Source: Sutcliffiella horikoshii
GTDB taxonomy: Bacteria; Bacillota; Bacilli; Bacillales; Bacillaceae_I
Assembly (NCBI RefSeq): GCF_021991925.1
Contig: NZ_RXZI01000002.1
Location: forward strand, 124,001 to 188,000
Length of the DNA stretch: 64,000 nucleotides
Direction of reading: 5' to 3'
The position numbers and the translations under genes were made by a program. The notes beneath the pieces are model-generated. The model worked only from the letters and a program-made list of their open reading frames with translations. It was not told the DNA's origin and made no database searches. Shown one piece after another: positions 43,369-51,155 of the stretch (within the stretch, counting starts at the first letter, position 1; every line of letters starts with the position of its first letter).

Positions 43369-44322
43369 GTGGCAAAAATCTATATTATTCATGAAAATAG
43401 TGAATGGACGACACATCTTACAAATAGATTGGAAGAATTGGATCTTCCATATGAAGAATGGCATTTGGACGAAGGGGTGGTCCCTTTGACAGAAGCTCCA
43501 CCAGAAGGCGTATTCTACAACAGAATGAGCGCTTCTTCCCATACCCGAAACCATCGCTTTGCACCGGAATTGACTGGTTCGGTGCTTGCATGGCTGGAAC
43601 ATCATGATAGGAAAGTGCTGAACGGCAGCCGCGCCCTCCAGCTGGAGCTAAGCAAGGTCAACCAGTATACCGCGCTTGAGAAAGCAGGGGTAAAAACACC
43701 AAAGACCATTGCCGCAGTGGGGAAATCAAACATCCTCCAGGCTGCCAAACGAATCGGGACAGATTCCTTTATAACGAAGCATAATCGCGCAGGGAAAGGG
43801 CTTGGAGTACAATTGTTCCACTCAACTGCCGCCCTTGAGGAATATCTTTATGGACCTGATTTTGAAGAACCGGTGGATGGCATTACACTCATCCAAGAGT
43901 ATATCCAGGCTCCACAGCCTTTTATCACCCGTTGTGAATTCATCGGAGGAAAGTTTATCTATGCGGTCCAAGTAGATACCTCGGAAGGGTTCGAACTGTG
44001 CCCGGCGGATGCCTGCCAAATCGGAGACCTCTTCTGTCCGGTAGGCGAAGAAGTGGAGGAAAAGCCAAAGTTCCGCATCTTAGAAGGCTTTGCCGACCCG
44101 ATCATTAAAAAATACGAAGATTTCCTGCAAGCTAACAACATTCAAGTAGCAGGCATTGAATTCATCCGTGATGAAAAGGGCGTCATTTATACGTATGATG
44201 TCAACACGAACACCAATTATAATGCTGACGCCGAAAAAGCAGCCGGCAAGTACGGGATGTTGGAACTTGCGAAATTACTTGAAAAAGAATTAGAGAGTCT
44301 AAAGGTAGCGGAAGTCCTTTAA
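43369..44322 (+). CDS. RimK-like ATP-grasp ligase
   Basis: A 317-residue ATP-grasp protein. NRMSASSHTRNHRFAPELTG and RALQLELSKVNQYTALEKAG are RimK-type, SFITKHNRAGKGLGVQLF is the ATP-grasp lysine/Gly loop, and GIEFIRDEKGVIYTYDVNTNTNYN holds the Mg-binding Asp/Asn. Such enzymes join an amine to a carboxylate with ATP. It begins 37 bases after ssuD with no terminator, so it shares the SAM-riboswitch transcript. The substrate is unknown; a sulfur-linked amide is a reasonable guess. GTG 43369 with GGAGG is preferred over ATG 43354. Confidence 0.82.
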   Translation: MAKIYIIHENSEWTTHLTNRLEELDLPYEEWHLDEGVVPLTEAPPEGVFYNRMSASSHTRNHRFAPELTGSVLAWLEHHDRKVLNGSRALQLELSKVNQYTALEKAGVKTPKTIAAVGKSNILQAAKRIGTDSFITKHNRAGKGLGVQLFHSTAALEEYLYGPDFEEPVDGITLIQEYIQAPQPFITRCEFIGGKFIYAVQVDTSEGFELCPADACQIGDLFCPVGEEVEEKPKFRILEGFADPIIKKYEDFLQANNIQVAGIEFIRDEKGVIYTYDVNTNTNYNADAEKAAGKYGMLELAKLLEKELESLKVAEVL

Positions 44323-44330
44323 AACGCATA

Positions 44331-44383
44331 TAAAAAAGCTATCCAAAGGTCCTTAAAAAGACCCCTCCGGATAGCTTTTTCTT
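44331..44383. terminator. Bidirectional terminator
   Basis: AAAAAAGCTATCC and GGATAGCTTTTTC flank a smaller inner stem (GGTCCTT/AAGACCCC). It serves both convergent genes. Confidence 0.85.
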
Positions 44384-44390
44384 CATTCTA

Positions 44391-45746
44391 TTAAAAGAAA
44401 AATAAATGCGCCATTAATGCGATGACAGGTAATGTAATTAACGTACGCAGGATATAGATGACGAACATTTCCCAAAGTGAAACAGGTACTTTAGAGCCTA
44501 AGATAACGCCCCCGACCTCAGATAGATAGATCAGCTGTGTGACAGAAACGGCCGCCACGACAAAGCGGGTTAACTCACTTGGGATTTCAGATGCCAAAAT
44601 CGCTGGCAGGAACATGTCTGCGAATCCGACGATAAGAGACTTGGATGCCTCGGCTGCATCAGGTATTTGCAATAGTTCCAGTAGTGGAATGAAAGGCATA
44701 CCAAGATAAACGAATAGTTTCGTATTTTCCGCTAAAATAAGAGCGATCGTACCGAATGTCATGACGATCGGTGCAACGCCCATCCACATATCAAGGACAT
44801 TGCGGCCGCCATCACGGAAGAATTTACCGGCACTCTTATTTTTTGCGGCACGCTCTACCGCTTGGGTGTATCCCCATTTCAGTGGGGAAGTTCCTGCTGG
44901 GATCAATTCTTTTTCATCCTGTTCCTCACCGTTATAATACGTATCCGGCTTTCTGGATAACGGAGGGATACGCGGCATGATAATCGCGGCGACTAAACCT
45001 GCAACACCAATGGTGATATAAAACGGGATGAACATGTGGCCAAGATTAACTTGAGTGATGACAACCAAACTGAACGTGATGGAAACGATAGAGAACGTGG
45101 TTGCGATGACCGCTGCCTCACGCTTTGTGTAATAACCTTCTTCATACTGCTTACTTGTGAGAAGAACCCCTATAGTCCCATCTCCCAACCAAGATGCAAG
45201 CGCATCGATGGAAGATCGACCAGGCAACTTAAAGAGCGGGCGCATAATTTTAGTAAGGAGCGCCCCGAAAAGCTCCAAAAGACCGAAGTTCAATAACAAT
45301 GGTAAAAATAGACCTGCAAAAAGGAAAACGGTCAATAATACAGGCAGTAAATCATAAAGGATGACAGCACCTGTCACCTCGCTCCATACTGCTTCCGGTC
45401 CGATTTCAAACAAGGTCATGATGGCAAGGAACATTGCCAGCACCCTCACGACTGTCCAGAAGATGGAGACATTTAACAAATTATTAAAGAAGCCGGCTTT
45501 TTTTGTAAAAGATGGCTTGGCAATTTTGGTGACGACCGTAGCGATAGCTGTAATGGTGATGATCGCGGTCATGATGGCTGGGATGGTGTTCCCTAGCAAT
45601 TCGCCCAAAAGTTTGGCAAGAATGGCGATAGGAATCGTCAATTCGTCTTTATACATAACTGGGAACATGAATAAACCGATCCCAATAAGTGAAGGTATAA
45701 TAAATTTAAGTATATCCGTAGTTCTGAAAGATGTATGGTTTTTCAA
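44391..45746 (-). CDS. YjiH family nucleoside-recognition (Gate) membrane protein
   Basis: A 451-residue integral membrane protein with roughly ten helices and the Gate/nucleoside-recognition pattern (LFAGLFLPLLLNFGLLELFG, ALASWLGDGTIGVLLTSKQYEEGYYTKREA, GFADMFLPAILASEIPSELTRF). It resembles E. coli YjiH and related putative transporters; some relatives (SpoVV, SpmA) move small molecules during sporulation. The substrate is unknown. It is a single gene with its own terminator. Confidence 0.82.
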   Translation of the reverse strand: MKNHTSFRTTDILKFIIPSLIGIGLFMFPVMYKDELTIPIAILAKLLGELLGNTIPAIMTAIITITAIATVVTKIAKPSFTKKAGFFNNLLNVSIFWTVVRVLAMFLAIMTLFEIGPEAVWSEVTGAVILYDLLPVLLTVFLFAGLFLPLLLNFGLLELFGALLTKIMRPLFKLPGRSSIDALASWLGDGTIGVLLTSKQYEEGYYTKREAAVIATTFSIVSITFSLVVITQVNLGHMFIPFYITIGVAGLVAAIIMPRIPPLSRKPDTYYNGEEQDEKELIPAGTSPLKWGYTQAVERAAKNKSAGKFFRDGGRNVLDMWMGVAPIVMTFGTIALILAENTKLFVYLGMPFIPLLELLQIPDAAEASKSLIVGFADMFLPAILASEIPSELTRFVVAAVSVTQLIYLSEVGGVILGSKVPVSLWEMFVIYILRTLITLPVIALMAHLFFF

Positions 45747-45890
45747 TGTAATAGTCTCCTTGTGTGTAAATATGCAACGTTAGTCATTTTAATACATTTT
45801 TGAAATTTTTCAAAGGTAGTAATTGGAATCAGGTATTTCCCCTCATTTTCTTACCCTTCTCCTAAAACCTGCAAACATACTAATTTTCGG

Positions 45891-46922
45891 CTAATTTGCA
45901 AAATCCAAAATCTCTAACTCTTTATTTTTTCGAAGATCGATAAAGTGGTCATCTACCTTAATAATCGGTAAGTGTGGTTCGTCTGCGTGAATAAAGATAA
46001 TCTCAGCAAGCTGACCATTATTCAAGACAACCTCCTCACGTAGGTGATTGGATAGGATATATCTTACAAATGGGTAGACAATGGCTGGGTTTAGTCTGTT
46101 ATAATTTGCCTCTTGTATCAGAATTTTAGTAGTGGTGAATATATTTTGCTTCGGTCGATAGCTTCTTTCCGATGAAAGGGCATCATACATATCCGCGACA
46201 GATAGGATCTGAACGAAATAAGGAATCTTGGAGTGCTTGATCCCTGTCGGGTAACCGCTTCCATCCAAACGTTCATGGTGGAGAAGGGCCCCTTGAAGAA
46301 TATGGGGATCGATGGTTTTATTTTTTCGAAGCAAATCATAGCCGTACGTCGTATGCTTTTGGATTTCCAGCCACTCTTTTTCAGTCAGGCGTCCAGGCTT
46401 TTGCAGGATGTCCTTGTCGATAAGGAGTTTCCCGACATCATGAAACATCCCCATTTGACCGAGCAAACTGATGCTGCTTTTATCCAGTCCTTGGAGCTTA
46501 CCTATCAAAGAGGAATAGATCCCCACATTCAAGCTGTGAGTATACGTGTAGTTATCATAGCTTTTTACTTGTTCTATGTAACGGGTGAAAACAGGGTCGT
46601 CCACAAGTTTATCGACTAGCGGAGTAAGCATCTGCTGAATATCTTCCAATGGTGGCAGGCTATCCTGCTCAAGATTCGAGAAGATGGATTGAAAGGCATG
46701 GATGCTTGTTTCATACATATTCTTAACATGATGAAAATACTCTTTGGACAAATGATGAGGCTCGTCCACAACAAACGCTTGGTCGAAATAATAGGCATGC
46801 TTCTGCAGACTTTCCACATGCTTTGCATTCAGAACCGTCCCCTTCTTCAGCAATAGATTGCCTGATAAAGAGTAAATATCATTCTTTAGGATTTTTCCTA
46901 TATGATTAGAGGAAATTTTCAT
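45891..46922 (-). CDS. HD-GYP domain phosphodiesterase-like protein
   Basis: A 343-residue protein. Residues 1-60 are a small N-terminal domain (MKISSNHIGKILKNDIYSLS). From about 120 it has an HD-GYP domain: YTHSLNVGIYSSLIG, the metal pair in HDVGKLLI, and LLHHERLDGSGYPTGI with the GYP motif. Such domains hydrolyse cyclic di-GMP or related dinucleotides. The conserved residues appear intact, so it is probably active. No receiver domain is present. Confidence 0.88.
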   Translation of the reverse strand: MKISSNHIGKILKNDIYSLSGNLLLKKGTVLNAKHVESLQKHAYYFDQAFVVDEPHHLSKEYFHHVKNMYETSIHAFQSIFSNLEQDSLPPLEDIQQMLTPLVDKLVDDPVFTRYIEQVKSYDNYTYTHSLNVGIYSSLIGKLQGLDKSSISLLGQMGMFHDVGKLLIDKDILQKPGRLTEKEWLEIQKHTTYGYDLLRKNKTIDPHILQGALLHHERLDGSGYPTGIKHSKIPYFVQILSVADMYDALSSERSYRPKQNIFTTTKILIQEANYNRLNPAIVYPFVRYILSNHLREEVVLNNGQLAEIIFIHADEPHLPIIKVDDHFIDLRKNKELEILDFAN

Positions 46923-47103
46923 AGAGCTCTACCTCACCCAATCCGATTAATACCTATATTATAAGGGATAAGCTCGTTTTTAAACAGAATTAATTATACT
47001 TTTCAAAATTTTTAGCATAATGTTTTCGCAGTATAATGTTTGAAAAGCGAAGGGAGATTAACTAGGATAGAGGATATAAATACATAAAAGAAGGTGAAAT
47101 CAC

Positions 47104-47976
47104 TTGGTAAAATGCATAGCGATAGATATGGACGGGACTTTATTGAACAACAACCATGTGGTGAGTGAAGAGAACGCGGACGCGATTAAACTTGCCCAAA
47201 AGAACGGAGTGGAAGTGGTAATCGCGACGGGAAGAGCTTACTCGGAGGCAAAGGATGTCCTGGCGGAAGCAGGGATTGTAACCCCGATCATCTGTGTAAA
47301 TGGAGCAGAAGCACGCAAGTCGGACGGTACGATTGTCTCCACAAATCCTATTGCAAACAGCGAAGTAAGAAAGCTTGCTGAAATTTTGGACAAACACGAT
47401 ATCTATTTTGAAATCTACACCCAGGATGGGACCTATTCAAAAGACTACGACAAAGCTGTTGCAACCATCATGGACGTGTTTATGTCTGCCAGTGAGGAAA
47501 ATGACTATGAAAAAGTACTAAAGGCAGCCAAAGAACGAATGGAAGAGGGCAACGTGAAGCTTGTCGATAGCTTTGACCCAATCCTGGCAGAGGACAGCCA
47601 TGTCATCTATAAACTGCTTGCTTTCTCCTTGGATAAGGAAAATCTCGAGGCGGCGCGATCTGAACTGCTTGACCTTGGGATCGTTGCGGTCAGCTCCTCC
47701 GGTAAGGACAACTTGGAGATCACAAGTGTGGATGCGCAAAAAGGCATTGCCTTGACCACATTCACTGCCGAACGTGGCATTACCATGGAAGAGACGATGG
47801 CACTTGGTGACAACTACAATGATGTTTCCATGTTTGTGCGTGTCGGCAGAGCGGTAGCAATGGGAAATGCACCGGATGGCGTTAAGGAAAAAGCACATAT
47901 AATCACGGATACGAATGTTAATAGCGGTGTTGCCAAGGCAATTTTAGAGGCAATGGCGAAGACGGAAGTTGGTTGA
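47104..47976 (+). CDS. HAD-superfamily (Cof-type) phosphatase
   Basis: A 290-residue HAD hydrolase of subfamily IIB. Motif I is IAIDMDGTLLNNN (nucleophile Asp), motif II is VVIATGR, and motif IV is ALGDNYNDVSMF; a large C2 cap lies between. These enzymes dephosphorylate sugar phosphates, FMN or PLP with broad specificity. The start is TTG 47104 with AAGGTGA upstream. It is a solitary gene followed by a weak terminator. Confidence 0.9.
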   Translation: MVKCIAIDMDGTLLNNNHVVSEENADAIKLAQKNGVEVVIATGRAYSEAKDVLAEAGIVTPIICVNGAEARKSDGTIVSTNPIANSEVRKLAEILDKHDIYFEIYTQDGTYSKDYDKAVATIMDVFMSASEENDYEKVLKAAKERMEEGNVKLVDSFDPILAEDSHVIYKLLAFSLDKENLEAARSELLDLGIVAVSSSGKDNLEITSVDAQKGIALTTFTAERGITMEETMALGDNYNDVSMFVRVGRAVAMGNAPDGVKEKAHIITDTNVNSGVAKAILEAMAKTEVG

Positions 47977-47989
47977 TGGACGGACAATG

Positions 47990-48021
47990 GACCAGGTGGC
48001 TTGTGGGCTGCTTGGTTTTTT
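47990..48021 (+). terminator. Terminator after HAD gene
   Basis: ACCAGGTGGC and GGCTGCTTGGT pair with several wobbles, followed by six T residues. Confidence 0.55.
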
Positions 48022-48089
48022 GAATTTTAGGGGCAGAATCATGTGTGGAGGGGCCATTTGCTCGCAATTTTAAGAGAAGGGTCCGTGGG

Positions 48090-48201
48090 CTATCAGGGGA
48101 GTTTTAGATATATCATGAATTTCTGGGATATATCATGAATTTAAAAGTTATATCATGAAATTTTGAAATATATCATGAATTTTTGAGATATATCATGAAA
48201 T
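48090..48201. repeat. TATATCATGAA array, exact 20-bp period, 6 units
   Basis: TATCATGAAT or a variant starts at 48091 (TATCAGGGGA), 48111, 48131, 48151, 48171 and 48191. Same motif and same 20-bp step as the array at 36919-37056. The first unit is degenerate. The remaining part of the 422-base gap shows no gene. Confidence 0.85.
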
Positions 48202-48398
48202 CGACACGAATCGTCACCACTCGACATACCCATCACCTGCCACTCAGCCCCCACGGCCCCTCCCAACCCTCTACCAAAACATCCCAAAAATCCATCATTG
48301 TTCCTCTAGCCTCCCATCCCTTATAATAGACTAGTTACAACAAAAGAATTTCGGTTAATAAAAGAACTATTCTCATAGATTTAAGGGGGTCTGCTGCC

Positions 48399-49280
48399 AT
48401 GAAGTTTCGTGCTTCTGCTGTGCAATATCCATTGCATACGATTTCAAGCTTTGACGAGTTTGCAAATCAAGTGATTCATTATGTCAAAACTGCCGCTGAG
48501 TTTGACGCGGATTTTGTCCTGTTCCCTGAGTTTTTGACGACCCAACTGATTTCTTTTCCAGTAGACGGGAGAGAACAGACCATTCATGATCTTCCGAAAT
48601 ATACAGAACACTATCAGCAGTTGTTCAGTGGAATTGCCATTCAGACTGGTATGCATATCATCGGTGGCACACACATCATTGAAAAAGAAGGCAAACTTTA
48701 TAACGCAGCCCACCTCTTTTACCCAGATGGACGGATAGAAACGCAGGCAAAGCTGCACCTGACACCAACAGAAGTGTATGAATGGGGTCTGACCCCCGGG
48801 GAGGACCTGCGAATTTTCCATACAGATTTTGGTCCCATCTCCATGCTAACATGCTATGACATCGAGTTTCCGGAAGCAGTAAGACTTGTGAAGGCAATGG
48901 GGGCGGATGTGGTGTTCTGCCCATCCTGCACAGACGATCGCCATGGCTTCCATCGCGTAAGATACTCCTGCCACGCACGTACGATTGAAAATCAGATCTA
49001 TGTCGTGACAACAGGGACAATCGGCTCCTTGCCGACCGTTGACTTCATGCGAGGAAACTTTGGACAAGCTGCCATCATTTCACCAAATGATGTACCATTC
49101 CCTCCAAAAGGGATCGTGGCAGAAGGGGAATTGAACACAGATATGATCATCACGGGAGACCTGGATTTGACACTTCTCTACAAAGTAAGAGAAAGCGGAT
49201 CGGTGACGACCTGGCGTGACCGACGCAACGACCTCTACCCAGACTGGGAAAAGCTAGTCAAAGGCACCCTCACGTATTGA
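48399..49280 (+). CDS. Carbon-nitrogen hydrolase (nitrilase superfamily)
   Basis: A 293-residue nitrilase-fold amidase. The catalytic triad is visible: Glu44 (LFPEFLTT), Lys118 (QAKLHLTP) and Cys152 (LTCYDIEFPEAVRLV). It hydrolyses an amide or nitrile in the cytoplasm; the substrate is unknown. B. subtilis YhcX has a similar domain fused to an acetyltransferase, which is absent here. TAAGGGGGTC is the ribosome site. It stands directly ahead of the sucrose regulon but is unlikely to belong to it. Confidence 0.88.
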   Translation: MKFRASAVQYPLHTISSFDEFANQVIHYVKTAAEFDADFVLFPEFLTTQLISFPVDGREQTIHDLPKYTEHYQQLFSGIAIQTGMHIIGGTHIIEKEGKLYNAAHLFYPDGRIETQAKLHLTPTEVYEWGLTPGEDLRIFHTDFGPISMLTCYDIEFPEAVRLVKAMGADVVFCPSCTDDRHGFHRVRYSCHARTIENQIYVVTTGTIGSLPTVDFMRGNFGQAAIISPNDVPFPPKGIVAEGELNTDMIITGDLDLTLLYKVRESGSVTTWRDRRNDLYPDWEKLVKGTLTY

Positions 49281-49391
49281 TTGACAAATAGAGAGATCTG
49301 TCTTAACTTTATAACATAATAGCTCTGTTAGAGAAGACTCTCCAATGCGGGAATGTTTAACTGAGCGCTAATAAAAATACTCACACATTTA

Positions 49392-49420
49392 GGATTGTGA
49401 CTGGTGATGCAGGCAAGACC
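49392..49420 (+). promoter_or_regulatory. Ribonucleic antiterminator (RAT) 1
   Basis: GGATTGTGACTGGTGATGCAGGCAAGACC (given here by its ends, GGATTGTGAC and GCAGGCAAGACC) matches the SacT/SacY/LicT target sequence and overlaps the 5' arm of the terminator that follows. Dephosphorylated or activated antiterminator binding should stop that hairpin from forming. Confidence 0.92.
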
Positions 49421-49466
49421 TAATACGCTTACTCGATAAAGGAGTAGCGTATTGGGTCTTTTTCTA
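49416..49466 (+). terminator. Conditional terminator before EIIA gene
   Basis: AGACCTAATACGCT pairs with AGCGTATTGGGTCT, then TTTTT. It is mutually exclusive with RAT 1. Confidence 0.92.
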
Positions 49467-49501
49467 TTTCCGCACAATTCAGACATTTAGGAGGAAAATA
49501 C

Positions 49502-50011
49502 ATGTCATTTTTCAAAAAGCTTTTCGGAAGCAAAGAAGAAGTAAAGACAGAAGAAGTCTTGGTAGCACCAATCACTGGAAAGATCATTCCGCTTGAAGAA
49601 GTGCCAGACCCTGTATTCGCACAAAAAATGATGGGAGACGGCATCGCGATCGAGCCGACAGAAGGTACGGTGGTATCACCTGTCAACGGAGAAATCGTAC
49701 AATTCTTCCCTACAAAACACGCGATCGGAATCAAATCGGAAACGGGTGTGGAAGTGCTTATCCACGTAGGTCTTGAAACAGTAGGCATGAAAGGCGAAGG
49801 GTTTGAGGGACTTGTGGAAGTAGGCGATAAAGTAAAAGTAGGAACTCCACTCCTAACATTTGATATCGCACTTATAAACGAAAAAGCAAAAAGCATTGTG
49901 ACACCTGTTATCCTAACAAACGGTGACATCATTGATACAGTGACAAAACATGCTGTTAAAACAGCAACAAAAGGTGAAACAGCATTGGTGGATTGGAATA
50001 TAAAAGCGTAA
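49502..50011 (+). CDS. PTS EIIA component (glucose/sucrose family)
   Basis: A 169-residue stand-alone EIIA-Glc domain. The phosphorylated residue is His88 in VEVLIHVGLETV, with partner His73 in FFPTKHAIGIKS. SacP-type permeases lack an EIIA domain and must borrow one; here it is supplied within the regulon. It also may serve the EIICB at 39 kb. GGAGGAAA precedes the ATG. Expression is gated by RAT 1. Confidence 0.9.
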   Translation: MSFFKKLFGSKEEVKTEEVLVAPITGKIIPLEEVPDPVFAQKMMGDGIAIEPTEGTVVSPVNGEIVQFFPTKHAIGIKSETGVEVLIHVGLETVGMKGEGFEGLVEVGDKVKVGTPLLTFDIALINEKAKSIVTPVILTNGDIIDTVTKHAVKTATKGETALVDWNIKA

Positions 50012-50125
50012 TTTTCCGGTTGTCGCCCTGTTTTCTTTTACAGTTGCAAGTAACTGCTTTGTATAGCCAATTCGATTGGTTATAATAAAAGATAAATAGG
50101 GCGGTTAAATTGGGGAGAGACGAGA

Positions 50126-50959
50126 TTGAAAATAAGTAAAGTATTAAACAATAACTCGGTCGTCGTGAAAGAGGATGACCAGGAAAAGATTGTGATGGGG
50201 CTTGGGGTCGGATTCCAAAAGCGAAAAAACGACCTGGTCGACCGGAGCAAAATCGAGAAGATTTTTGTCATGAAAGAGGAAAACGACAAGTTTCAAGAGT
50301 TGCTTTCTACCCTTCCTGTCGAGCATATCGATGTGGCGGAGGAGATCATCAGCTATGCCGAAGGGAAACTGATGGTGCCTTTAAGCAACCATGTGCATAT
50401 TTCCTTGACGGATCACCTCTCGTTTGCGATTGAACGGTTGGAAAAAGGCTACACCATACAAAACAAATTGCTGAACGAAATCCGGGTCTTGTACAAGCCC
50501 GAATACGAAATTGGCCAATGGGCACAGCAGTTGATAAAAGAACGACTTGGCGTAAGCATTCCTGATGATGAAGTCGGACATATCGCCCTGCATCTCCACA
50601 CCGCGAAAATGGGATCGAAAAGCATGCAAAACACCATGCAGCTTGCTTCCATCATCAGAGATGCGATCGACATGATCGAGAACGAATTTGACATGACGAT
50701 TGAAGAGACATCAATCAACTATCAACGTTTGCTCACACATCTTCGATTTGCCATTAACCGTGTGGAAGAAGGGGAACCTTTCCACTCCATGGACCCGGAA
50801 ATGCTGGAATTGCTTCAGATGAAATTCGGGAAAGCATTCGGAACGGCGCAAAAGATTGCGGATTTTTTGCTTGCAGAGTATGACATCCACTTCCCTCTAT
50901 CCGAAGTTGGTTACATCACACTCCATATCCAACGCTTAACGGACTTGAAGGGAAAATAA
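50126..50959 (+). CDS. sacT: BglG-family transcription antiterminator (SacT-like)
   Basis: A 277-residue antiterminator: an N-terminal CAT RNA-binding domain (KISKVLNNNSVVVKEDDQEK) and two PRD domains with regulatory histidines (VPLSNHVHISLTDHL, GHIALHLHTAK, THLRFAINRVE, GYITLHIQRL). It binds the RAT leaders at 49392 and 51032, so it controls its own operon and sacP. The start is TTG 50126 with GGGGAGAG upstream. Length equals B. subtilis SacT (276). SacT rather than LicT is inferred from the sucrose genes. Confidence 0.9.
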   Translation: MKISKVLNNNSVVVKEDDQEKIVMGLGVGFQKRKNDLVDRSKIEKIFVMKEENDKFQELLSTLPVEHIDVAEEIISYAEGKLMVPLSNHVHISLTDHLSFAIERLEKGYTIQNKLLNEIRVLYKPEYEIGQWAQQLIKERLGVSIPDDEVGHIALHLHTAKMGSKSMQNTMQLASIIRDAIDMIENEFDMTIEETSINYQRLLTHLRFAINRVEEGEPFHSMDPEMLELLQMKFGKAFGTAQKIADFLLAEYDIHFPLSEVGYITLHIQRLTDLKGK

Positions 50960-50973
50960 ACAAAGTTTTACTA

Positions 50974-51002
50974 TTGACGAATTTTGTCGAACTGGTTAAA
51001 AT
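50974..51002 (+). promoter_or_regulatory. Promoter of sacP-scrK-sacA
   Basis: TTGACG, 17 bases, TAAAAT: a good sigma-A promoter about 30 bases ahead of RAT 2. Confidence 0.75.
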
Positions 51003-51015
51003 GTAAACGTATTCG
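51002..51015 (+). promoter_or_regulatory. Candidate CcpA cre site
   Basis: TGTAAACGTATTCG agrees with the cre consensus TGWAANCGNTNWCA at 12 of 14 positions. It overlaps the transcription start, a position that permits repression by CcpA when glucose is present. Confidence 0.5.
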
Positions 51016-51031
51016 CTAACATGTATATACA

Positions 51032-51060
51032 GGATTGTGACTGGTAATGCAGGCAAGACC
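51032..51060 (+). promoter_or_regulatory. Ribonucleic antiterminator (RAT) 2
   Basis: Identical to RAT 1 except for one base in the loop (GGTAATGC for GGTGATGC). It overlaps the start of the next terminator, so SacT controls both halves of the regulon. Confidence 0.92.
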
Positions 51061-51119
51061 TAAAACTAGCAAGGAAGTAGGGAGAGCTCTACCCACCTTG
51101 TGAGTTTTAGGTCTTTTGT
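51055..51119 (+). terminator. Conditional terminator before sacP
   Basis: AGACCTAAAACT pairs with AGTTTTAGGTCT; an inner hairpin lies between; the 3' side runs into TTTTGTTTTT. Confidence 0.9.
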
Positions 51120-51155
51120 TTTTGATAAAAATAATAGGAAAATGAGGTGCTCATC

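Noticed and set aside
49281-49330. Promoter TTGACA for the EIIA-sacT unit
   Set aside because: A good -35 box is present at 49281, but no -10 box lies at 16-18 bases; the start site cannot be placed with confidence.
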